The notes beneath the pieces are model-generated. The model had not been told where the DNA came from and did not search any database. It worked only from the letters and a program-made list of their open reading frames with translations. From assembly GCA_002690445.1 (NCBI GenBank), contig NZER01000389.1:1-13924 (forward strand): a DNA stretch of 13,924 nucleotides. Reading direction: 5' to 3'. The stretch's first letter is position 1. Every line of letters begins with the position of its first letter. Below, one piece after another: positions 1 through 5,656 of the stretch. The stretch comes from Candidatus Pacearchaeota archaeon. GTDB taxonomy: Archaea; Nanoarchaeota; Nanoarchaeia; Pacearchaeales; GW2011-AR1. A program made the position numbers and the translations under genes.

Positions 1-68
1 AATGAGGGGGCGGTGGTGAGGGTTGGTGACGGGGCGGCGGGGGGGTGGTTGGTGGGGCGGTTTGGTTA

Positions 69-89
69 GGGGGAAGGCGGGGGGGTGGG
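69..89 (+). other. Candidate G-quadruplex motif
   Basis: The run reads as G5, a 5-nt spacer (AAGGC), G7 and, after a single T, G3. This fits the canonical four-tract G3+ with 1-7 nt loops if G7 is split as GGG-G-GGG. More G-tracts lie just upstream (31-34, 39-45, 54-57). Whether it folds in the cell cannot be told from sequence. Confidence 0.5.
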
Positions 90-282
90 TTTTTTTTGTG
101 TTTGTGGGGTTGTTTATTAATGGAAATCCTTCCTTGCAAAATTTATGATCAGTTGCAAATTCTTTATGTGACACACACAGCATTTTACGATGTGAATTTG
201 AATTGTGGCATTAATAAAAATGTGCGCGAGAGCGAAAACCGACAAGGTGGAGCTCGAGGCGGGAGGTGGTTTTAGAGCTAAA

Positions 283-314
283 TAGAGGCTGTAGAAGGTA
301 GAGGCTGTAGAAGG
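283..314. repeat. Tandem duplication of a 16-bp unit
   Basis: The unit TAGAGGCTGTAGAAGG occurs twice in perfect head-to-tail order (283-298 and 299-314). It lies ten bases beyond the stop codon of the leftmost - strand gene. No function is evident; replication slippage is a sufficient explanation. Confidence 0.85.
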
Positions 315-323
315 CTTTTTTAA

Positions 324-1703
324 TTAATGCCTTTCCAAACCACCAGAAATTCTTTTTTGGTAGGGGTTTGGTTTTTGTGCTAATTTGTTTTCTGGGGTGG
401 GGGGTTGGGTTTTTTTGAATTTACGATAAGCAAAAAAACCTACTATTGCGAGGAAGAGCAGGATAAGGAGACCGATTAACCAGCCATAACTGCCTTCTTC
501 ATCTGGATCGTTGTTAGGGTCGGTTGAAGTTGTGCAGCTGCCGAGACAGCAGAAAACTCCAGTGTAGGTTTCATTTCCTTGGCATTTTTGCCCGAGAGAG
601 CAAATAACTCCGCCTGTATCAGTGCACTGATTTTGAAGAGTTGCGAAATCTCCGATATTTGCTAAATCTTGTTCTGATGAATTGGATGGGAGGATGTAGG
701 CGAAAATTGGGATGGTTAAGTTGCGCTGTTCTTGGTCTGCTGTGTATGTAATTAAGATTTCGCCTTTTGCAAAGCCGGTTTTTTCTGATGTAAAAGTCAG
801 GGATATGTTTTTAGTTTCTCTGGCTTGAAAAGTTTCAAGTTCTTCTATATTAGTTATTTGCATTATGGATATGTTTGAGGTGATAGAGATGCCTGTGATG
901 TTTTCCTCAATAAAATTGAAAAGTTCTATTGATGCTGATTTTTCCTGTTCAGCAATTAGGTTGATATGGAGGTAGACTGGTTCTGCTTTTATTTCTAAGA
1001 CTGGGGGTGGGGTTTGGTTTATTTCTCCTTGGGAAAGGTAGATTATTGGGATTGAGAAATTTTTGTCTGTTAAAAATTCGAAAAACGATATAGTTTGGTT
1101 GGGTTGGAATGAGGGGGTGATTTTTACTTTTTGCTCTGGAGAAAGAGGCAGTTTGTCTTCATTGTTATTATATGAAACTGTGATGTTGGATGTGCCTTTG
1201 TTTTCTAATGTGAATTCAAGCGAGCTTGTTCCAAAGAAAAAACCTGGTTTGACTGAGAGGATTTCTGTAACTGTTTTGTTTGTATAGTAAGTTGTGTTTG
1301 ATGTTTCGTTGAATTGTTCTTCTTTGATTACATTCCATTTATTTTCTATAAAAATATTTTTTTCAAGGACTGCTTCGTTTAGTTCATTAGATGCGTCTTT
1401 GTATAGTATGTTATTTATTTTGAATGTGAAGTTGCCTTCTCTATTTAGGTAGGTGTAAAAATAGTGTGTGTTGTTGTAGAATATTATGTTGTGCTCCATG
1501 AAAACTTTTTTTCTGCCTTGGAGAAATTCGATATTATCTGAAGAAATTGCTTGGGCAAATTGTTCTGCTGTACTTGATAATGTGATTTTACCGACGAGGG
1601 TTTCGCCTGGCTGTAAATCTTGGGTAGGGAGTTCTAGCTGGGGGGCTGCTGAGACTAAGCTTATTAATGTGAGAGACAGAAGTATTATCACCTGTTTTTT
1701 CAT
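324..1703 (-). CDS. Secreted, sequon-rich, C-terminally membrane-anchored surface protein with Cys module
   Basis: Not a family I can name. The 459-aa product starts with a Sec-type signal peptide (residues 1-20, K-K, hydrophobic core, small residues at SAA). Residues 21-345 look like beta-rich extracellular repeats with about 15 N-x-S/T sequons, suggesting heavy N-glycosylation. A Cys module at 360-390 has the pattern C-x7-C-x5-C-x10-CC-x3-C with GG after the first Cys. An acidic linker, one transmembrane helix (about 406-426) and a short basic, Pro-containing cytoplasmic tail follow, giving N-out/C-in topology. It is the second gene of an operon, 31 nt after the stop of the 618-aa gene, whose product has the same module and the same tail layout. 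The two probably sit together in the cell envelope. Start choice rests on the signal peptide. Confidence 0.85.
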   Translation of the reverse strand: MKKQVIILLSLTLISLVSAAPQLELPTQDLQPGETLVGKITLSSTAEQFAQAISSDNIEFLQGRKKVFMEHNIIFYNNTHYFYTYLNREGNFTFKINNILYKDASNELNEAVLEKNIFIENKWNVIKEEQFNETSNTTYYTNKTVTEILSVKPGFFFGTSSLEFTLENKGTSNITVSYNNNEDKLPLSPEQKVKITPSFQPNQTISFFEFLTDKNFSIPIIYLSQGEINQTPPPVLEIKAEPVYLHINLIAEQEKSASIELFNFIEENITGISITSNISIMQITNIEELETFQARETKNISLTFTSEKTGFAKGEILITYTADQEQRNLTIPIFAYILPSNSSEQDLANIGDFATLQNQCTDTGGVICSLGQKCQGNETYTGVFCCLGSCTTSTDPNNDPDEEGSYGWLIGLLILLFLAIVGFFAYRKFKKTQPPTPENKLAQKPNPYQKRISGGLERH

Positions 1704-1734
1704 GGTTATAAGGGGGAAGGGGAGTTAATAAAAG

Positions 1735-3591
1735 TTACTTAGACATGTCTTTTAGTTTTTTAAAAATAGGGTCTAATACGTCTTTTTTTGGGGGGCCTCG
1801 GCGGGGTACTGGTCTTCTTGCTGGGGCTGGCTGCCGTCTTATTGGGGGGAAGCCGGGGCGGGGCGGGAATCCTGGCGGGCCTCGGGGGGCGGCAGGAGAG
1901 CCACCTTTTGGTGATTTTTGTTTTTGGAACTTGGATTTAAATTTAAATAAAAATAATTTTAATCTTGCTCTGAACACCCAGATTATTGCTGCAAGCACTA
2001 CTACGATTAAAATTATTAAGAGCCATATCCACCATGCTCCTTCTTCATCGCCAGGTGTTGTTCTGCAGCAGAACCCGCCGAGAGCACCGCAATCGTAGCC
2101 AACTTCTTCTTGGTTGTCTGAGCAAGAATCTTTGCAAATATATCCGAATTCTTCGCACTCGACAGTTACTGGGCGGTCTGTGCATTCTCCGACACAGCAT
2201 TCATCTGTGTCTATTGCTTTTTTCTCGTTTGTGCAAATTTTGTCTGAAGCGCATGTTGTTCCTCCGTATTCTGAACATGATTTTAAATTTTCAGTTTTAC
2301 AGCAGGTGTCAGAAAGTGAGGAGCAGAAGTAGTTGTTTCCTACGTCGTCTTCTGAAGGGCAGTCTGTTTTTGGGATGCAGAAAAAGTTTGCTTGGGAGCA
2401 TCTTGTTACTCCGCCGCTGCCCCCGCCGCCGCGCCCTGACCTGCCTTCTAGTGCCCAGAGGACAATTGCTGTGTCTCTGATTGAATTTGCCCAGCAGCCG
2501 TTAGATGCTTGAGAAAATAATAACCAGTCTTTTGATTTGACAACTTGCTCTGCGCTTGAGCTTGAGAGTGAGATTAATGCTAGTGCTGTGTCGTAATATT
2601 TATTATATGCGGAGGCAGGTGCTTCCCAGTAGTTTCCGAGGTTTTGGTCCTGGATTAGATTTGTGGCGTAGTCGTCGTAATTTGTGAGCATGTAGATAAA
2701 TGCGTTTGGGAGGTATCTTTTATTTGAGTCTGACATTGCGACAATGTATGGTATGAATTCTTCTATGTTATAGTCTTTTTCTGAGAGTGCTAGTGCTGCC
2801 CATGCTGTTGATTCGTAGTCGCAGGTGTTTCCTCCAGCTGAGGATGGGAAGCATTTTGACCTTACTTTTAGCGGGATTGTTCCGAAGGCGGGCTCTGATG
2901 CTGTTCCACTTAGCGGGTAGATTGTTGGAGAGTTTTGATTTTTGTAGAGTAGGGTGGCTATGAAGTTTTTGTTGCATGAGACTTGGAATTCTTCATCAAA
3001 ACAGGACTGGGCTATTTTGAGCCAGAAGTTTGACTGGGCTCTTGTCAGGCATGAGCCGGCGTTTGAATCTATTTTTTTATTGTCGTTTACATTGATTGTG
3101 TAGTCGTTGCTGTTGTATGAAATTTTGCACTGGGTTGCCTGGTTTGAGTCCTGCTCTAAGTACCAGATTAAATCGTCAGGTGTTGTGTTTTGGCTGATTA
3201 GCCATTTTTCTGCTTCTTCTGTGTCTTCTCCTGCGTGGTTTAGGGCAAGGACGGCGAGGGCAGTGTCTTTTATGGTTCCGAAGTTGTCTCCTGATTCTTT
3301 GTTTTTTAATTCATCTACACACTCGTCAAAAACATTGTCTGGTGTGGCGAGAATTGTCAAGGCAATTTCTGATACTGTGCCTGCTCCGGAACAGTCTGAT
3401 TCTACTTTTTCTTCTAAACATTCAAATCCTTTTTCTATTTTTGACGGGTCTTGCTGGCTTGTAGTTGTATCTGGATCGTTGTCAGAATTGTTTATTGCTG
3501 AGTTGTTGTCTGAGGCGTTGTCATCGGCAATAGCTAGTGGAAAGAGGGAAAATACTAATAATAGAATTACAAATACACCTATTTTTTTCAT
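1735..3591 (-). CDS. Secreted alpha/alpha-toroid-like repeat protein with Cys-rich stalk, TM helix and Pro/Arg tail
   Basis: The 618-aa product has a signal peptide (1-22), then an Asn/Asp/Ser-rich stretch. Residues about 55-385 hold helical repeats of the prenyltransferase/squalene-cyclase or complement-TED toroid type, judged from DTALAVLAL (~109), STAWAALAL (~261), DTALALISL (~334) and DTAIVLWAL (~373). I see no QxxDGSW-type or thioester motif, so a structural or binding role is likelier than an enzyme. A Gly linker (~385-394) leads to a Cys-rich stalk (398-509) containing C-x7-C-x5-C-x11-CC-x3-C, the module also found in the downstream neighbour. One TM helix (~519-540) is followed by a basic, Pro-rich cytoplasmic tail (541-618). 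It is first in a two-gene operon with a TATA box about 27 bp upstream. The toroid assignment is inferred from repeat pattern only. Confidence 0.82.
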   Translation of the reverse strand: MKKIGVFVILLLVFSLFPLAIADDNASDNNSAINNSDNDPDTTTSQQDPSKIEKGFECLEEKVESDCSGAGTVSEIALTILATPDNVFDECVDELKNKESGDNFGTIKDTALAVLALNHAGEDTEEAEKWLISQNTTPDDLIWYLEQDSNQATQCKISYNSNDYTINVNDNKKIDSNAGSCLTRAQSNFWLKIAQSCFDEEFQVSCNKNFIATLLYKNQNSPTIYPLSGTASEPAFGTIPLKVRSKCFPSSAGGNTCDYESTAWAALALSEKDYNIEEFIPYIVAMSDSNKRYLPNAFIYMLTNYDDYATNLIQDQNLGNYWEAPASAYNKYYDTALALISLSSSSAEQVVKSKDWLLFSQASNGCWANSIRDTAIVLWALEGRSGRGGGGSGGVTRCSQANFFCIPKTDCPSEDDVGNNYFCSSLSDTCCKTENLKSCSEYGGTTCASDKICTNEKKAIDTDECCVGECTDRPVTVECEEFGYICKDSCSDNQEEVGYDCGALGGFCCRTTPGDEEGAWWIWLLIILIVVVLAAIIWVFRARLKLFLFKFKSKFQKQKSPKGGSPAAPRGPPGFPPRPGFPPIRRQPAPARRPVPRRGPPKKDVLDPIFKKLKDMSK

Positions 3592-3612
3592 ATTTTTTAA
3601 TAGACGGAGAGG

Positions 3613-3624
3613 TATTTAAATATT
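3613..3624 (-). promoter_or_regulatory. TATA box for the 618-aa/459-aa surface operon
   Basis: On the - strand the sequence AATATTTAAATA is centred about 27 bp upstream of the ATG at 3591. Archaeal TATA boxes sit about 26-27 bp before the start of transcription, so the transcript would be leaderless or nearly so. Confidence 0.6.
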
Positions 3625-3656
3625 TAGGGTTTGATTCGTTGCTGTGGAGTATATGA

Positions 3657-3666
3657 ATATTTAAAA
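3657..3666 (+). promoter_or_regulatory. TATA box for the 140-aa gene
   Basis: ATATTTAAAA is centred about 27 bp before the ATG at 3689, again predicting a leaderless mRNA. It is divergent from the surface-operon promoter about 40 bp away. Confidence 0.6.
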
Positions 3667-3688
3667 AGTTCTTGGGATTTTATGCGCT

Positions 3689-4111
3689 ATGGCTCACGGG
3701 TATTTTTTTGTGGATCCGCGATCGTGTGAAGAGGTTTTGTATGTGCCGGGTGTTATGGAGGTGAGATGTTTTAGACCAAGGGGGGATGCAGAATATACAA
3801 TAAATTTTAATGTGGACATATTAGAGAGTTATGCTATTGCAAATTCGAGAAGTTTAGAGGAAATGTCATGTTTTGGGGCAAAAGTTTCTATTGAAGATGA
3901 AGCTATAGGGAGAATATCATCTAAGATGGAATGGGGGCCTGAGTATGGAGTTCCTGTTGAAAATCTAACTATAGAAGAGATCTATAAATTATGCCGGGAA
4001 AGGAAAAAAGAAGCTATGATTGGAGCAATGAAAGTTTTTAATGCTACGATTGAAGCACTTGAAGAGGCTAGTGAAGATTCAGATAATGATGCAGAAGCAG
4101 ATGAAGACTAA
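3689..4111 (+). CDS. Unknown 140-aa soluble protein with acidic C-terminus
   Basis: I do not recognise this protein. It has no signal peptide or membrane segment. The first 75 residues look like a small alpha/beta or beta-rich fold (for example EEVLYVPGVMEVRCF and YTINFNVDILESY). Residues about 93-128 are likely helical (IEEIYKLCRERKKEAMIGAMK), and the last 15 residues are almost all Asp/Glu/Ala/Ser. Three cysteines (13, 27, 61) show no metal-site spacing. Its own TATA box lies 27 bp upstream, and it ends in a convergent 4-bp overlap with the Cas4-like gene. The acidic tail could mediate contact with a basic or nucleic-acid-binding partner, but nothing here shows the function. Good start context and clean codon use support a real gene. 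Confidence 0.7.
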   Translation: MAHGYFFVDPRSCEEVLYVPGVMEVRCFRPRGDAEYTINFNVDILESYAIANSRSLEEMSCFGAKVSIEDEAIGRISSKMEWGPEYGVPVENLTIEEIYKLCRERKKEAMIGAMKVFNATIEALEEASEDSDNDAEADED

Positions 4112-4935
4112 TCAGCTGCGATTTTTTGGCATTGTTCTTCCCAGCTGCATTTTTGACATTTGGAAAAACTGGAGGGGAATTTGGGTTCTATTTTGTTTTC
4201 TGATTTTGAAGAGGTGATGAGGTTGTTTATTTCGATGATGAGGTCGCGGACTTTTTGTTTGCTTTCTTCTGTTATTTGGATTTCGTGGATTTGGTCGCCT
4301 GCTTCGAGGATTCCGATTGGGATTGGTTTGTTGTATTTTTCTTGGAGGAGCATTGCGTATGCAGTTAGCTGGATTTCGTCAGATGGGTAGACTTTTTCTG
4401 CGGTTCTTGTTTTGAGTTCAAATGGGATTATTGTTTCTTTTTCGAGCATGATTCTGTCTGCTCTTCCTTTTAGTCCGAGTGATTCTGAAATTAGAGGAAG
4501 TTCTGAAATGTATTTTGGTGTCAGGTTTTCCCAGAGTTGTTTTCCGGTGAATCCTAATTTTATTGTGTTTTCTACTGATTTGGCGCGGAGCGAGATTTCG
4601 TTTTCCATAGATTTTATTATTTTTTCTCTGAGTTCAGCTGGATTGATTTGGAATCCTAATATCAATTTTTGGTTTTGGTCAAATGTTGTTTTGATGATAC
4701 TATTGAGGAAGTTTTGGTAAAATGATATTATTTTTTGTTTTGTAAGGTCGTGGTTTATTAATTCGAGATTTTCGAAAAGTTTTTCTTCGTTTTTGGCGAA
4801 CATTTCCCTGACTTTATGGCGGATTAAACCTTCTGTCATGGGCTGGGTGGGGGGCTGTCTTAATCCTATTATTTTTGTGAGGTAGAACTGGCGCGGGCAG
4901 TAGAGGTATGCTGAGAGGTCTGTTACGTTTAGCAT
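4108..4935 (-). CDS. Cas4-like PD-(D/E)XK nuclease with [4Fe-4S] cysteines (solo, no CRISPR)
   Basis: The 275-aa protein carries the full RecB/Cas4 signature. C13 lies in YLYCPRQFYL, followed by H40 (GLIRH), D160 (GRAD), E173-x-K175 (FELKT) and the Q189-x3-Y193 motif (QLTAY). A C-terminal C260-x2-C263-x5-C269 completes a four-Cys Fe-S site with C13. In this family the Asp/Glu/Lys set binds metal and cuts DNA, usually as a 5'-3' or end-trimming exonuclease. No cas1, cas2 or repeat array is in the window, so this is a solo Cas4 or AddB/RecB-like repair nuclease rather than an adaptation gene. It starts 21 nt after the stop of the RelE-type toxin on the same strand, so it may be co-transcribed with that pair. 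A TTAATTAA box overlapping the toxin stop, about 25 bp before its ATG, could give it a private leaderless promoter. Confidence 0.88.
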   Translation of the reverse strand: MLNVTDLSAYLYCPRQFYLTKIIGLRQPPTQPMTEGLIRHKVREMFAKNEEKLFENLELINHDLTKQKIISFYQNFLNSIIKTTFDQNQKLILGFQINPAELREKIIKSMENEISLRAKSVENTIKLGFTGKQLWENLTPKYISELPLISESLGLKGRADRIMLEKETIIPFELKTRTAEKVYPSDEIQLTAYAMLLQEKYNKPIPIGILEAGDQIHEIQITEESKQKVRDLIIEINNLITSSKSENKIEPKFPSSFSKCQKCSWEEQCQKIAAD

Positions 4936-4956
4936 TTTATTTCCTAATAAGGGGGG

Positions 4957-4964
4957 TTAATTAA
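4957..4964 (-). promoter_or_regulatory. Possible internal TATA box for the Cas4-like gene
   Basis: The palindrome TTAATTAA, whose first bases are the toxin stop codon, is centred about 25 bp upstream of the nuclease ATG (4935). AGGA lies 8 nt before the same ATG, so translation from a longer toxin-antitoxin transcript is equally possible. Confidence 0.35.
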
Positions 4965-5250
4965 TGTTTGCAAGATATTTTTCTAAATCTTTATAATCTT
5001 TTTTTCTATCTAAAAGGCAGACTAGAATTATGTTTGGTTCAAGAACAATATAAATTAATCGGGTTTCTTTTTTTCTTAGATTTAATCTTATCCTGAAAAT
5101 TTTTGAGTATTTTTCTGAATGGATTTTTTTATACTGATAAGGGTTTTGTTTTAAAATTTGAATTTTGTTGTAGATAATTTTTTTAGATTTGGGATCAAGA
5201 TTTTTTAGTTGTTTTATAAATTGTTTTGATGGAATTATTTTAAAACTCAT
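4957..5250 (-). CDS. RelE/ParE-superfamily toxin
   Basis: The 97-aa basic protein has the RelE/ParE layout. A short beta-strand (FKIIPSKQF) is followed by two helices (residues 9-36) and then a beta-sheet with the typical RLIYIVLEPNIILVCLLDRKKDY stretch (64-86). R53, R55, R64, R82 and Y86 are candidates for RNA-contacting residues by family analogy. RelE members cut mRNA in the ribosome, ParE members poison gyrase; archaeal members are mostly RelE-like. The ATG overlaps the antitoxin stop by 4 bp, the usual translationally coupled antitoxin-toxin arrangement. Lys and Ile/Asn content is high, and the DNA is A/T-richer and less G-skewed than neighbouring genes, consistent with horizontal acquisition. 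Confidence 0.88.
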   Translation of the reverse strand: MSFKIIPSKQFIKQLKNLDPKSKKIIYNKIQILKQNPYQYKKIHSEKYSKIFRIRLNLRKKETRLIYIVLEPNIILVCLLDRKKDYKDLEKYLANIN

Positions 5251-5504
5251 CCTAGTAATACTTTATTCATTTCTTTTTCAGTTGAGAAATCTTTTTTTTC
5301 TATAATTTTTGAAACAAGTGTGTCTATTAATTTAATTTGATCTTCTGTAAATGTTTCATCAAATTCATTTTCCTGAAAAACTTTTTCTCTTAAACATTCT
5401 GCTGTTAAATCCTGTACATTTCTATACCCGAAATTCTTGCTGTATCTTTGCGCTGCTGCAAGGAGATTTTTAGATAATTTTAGATTTATTTGACTTGTTT
5501 CCAT
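5247..5504 (-). CDS. Ribbon-helix-helix antitoxin
   Basis: The 85-aa protein has an N-terminal RHH-like pattern: a strand (QINLKLS), helix 1 (KNLLAAAQRYSKNFG), a turn, and helix 2 starting at NVQDLTAECLREK. An acidic C-terminal part (about 42-85) would wrap the toxin. By family knowledge the RHH dimer binds DNA and represses its own operon, and the tail neutralises the toxin. It is the first gene of the pair, and its stop codon overlaps the toxin start. Palindromic GATAT/ATATC sites lie between the TATA box and the start codon, which is where an autorepressor would bind. RHH antitoxins diverge quickly, so the partner assignment rests on gene order as much as on sequence. Confidence 0.82.
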   Translation of the reverse strand: METSQINLKLSKNLLAAAQRYSKNFGYRNVQDLTAECLREKVFQENEFDETFTEDQIKLIDTLVSKIIEKKDFSTEKEMNKVLLG

Positions 5505-5536
5505 GATATTGATAGATATCTTTAGATATTTTTAAA
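5505..5536 (-). promoter_or_regulatory. Toxin-antitoxin promoter with palindromic operator
   Basis: On the - strand a TATA-like TTTAAAAATATC (5525-5536) lies about 27 bp before the antitoxin ATG. Between them is the perfect palindrome ATATCT-TT-AGATAT (5516-5529). A third half-site GATAT at 5505-5509 forms another inverted pair with ATATC at 5516-5520. Overlap of these sites with the TATA box and transcription start fits autorepression by the RHH antitoxin. Confidence 0.6.
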
Positions 5537-5569
5537 GGTTTGGGTTTTTGATTCTTAGGTTTAGTAAGA

Positions 5570-5646
5570 TTTATATATAGCCAATATTATTTATTATTAA
5601 TATCTTCCCGGGTATGGTCTTCGGGCAATACCGGGCAGTTTATTTT
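5570..5646 (+). ncRNA. Candidate small RNA: TATA box plus cUUCGg hairpin
   Basis: TTTATATATA (5570-5579) is a good + strand TATA box and would start transcription near 5601-5603. At 5607-5635 follows a strong hairpin: CCCGGGTAT (5607-5615) pairs with ATACCGGG (5628-5635) with one bulged G. After a G-A mismatch, three more pairs (one G-U) close a cUUCGg tetraloop (5619-5624). A T-rich stretch (5638-5649) follows, as at archaeal terminators. The 152-nt gap has no ORF. Alternatively the hairpin belongs to the primase mRNA, since it begins 22 nt after that gene's stop on the other strand and is self-complementary either way. Confidence 0.35.
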
Positions 5647-5656
5647 ATTCAATATA

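Larger units (their letters stand above)
1..323. other. G-rich gene-poor left end
   Basis: No convincing gene lies here. The first 112 bases are extremely G-rich on the + strand, with seven-G runs at 39-45 and 79-85, and the rest is A/T-richer. An open frame on the + strand (45-275) is low-complexity Gly/Trp/Arg and has no homologue I recognise. The - strand is open from an ATG at 183 to the left edge but encodes only Pro/His/Arg-rich sequence. A 16-bp tandem repeat sits at 283-314. This may be the tail of a low-complexity surface-protein gene or true intergenic DNA. Confidence 0.5.

Noticed and set aside
1..183. Open - strand frame from an ATG at 183 to the left edge, with a TATA-like box near 210-223
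   Set aside because: The product is Pro/His/Arg low complexity mirrored from G-runs, and the TATA spacing (about 34 bp) is loose. I could not support it as a gene, though it may be the start of a truncated Pro-rich protein.
45..275. Open frame of 76 codons on the + strand
   Set aside because: Low-complexity Gly/Trp/Arg sequence from G-rich DNA, no clear promoter or ribosome site, and the frame crosses DNA of changing composition. It looks like a chance frame.
4108..4935. Cas4-like gene as evidence for a CRISPR-Cas locus
   Set aside because: No cas1, cas2, effector gene or spaced direct repeats are present on either strand in the window.
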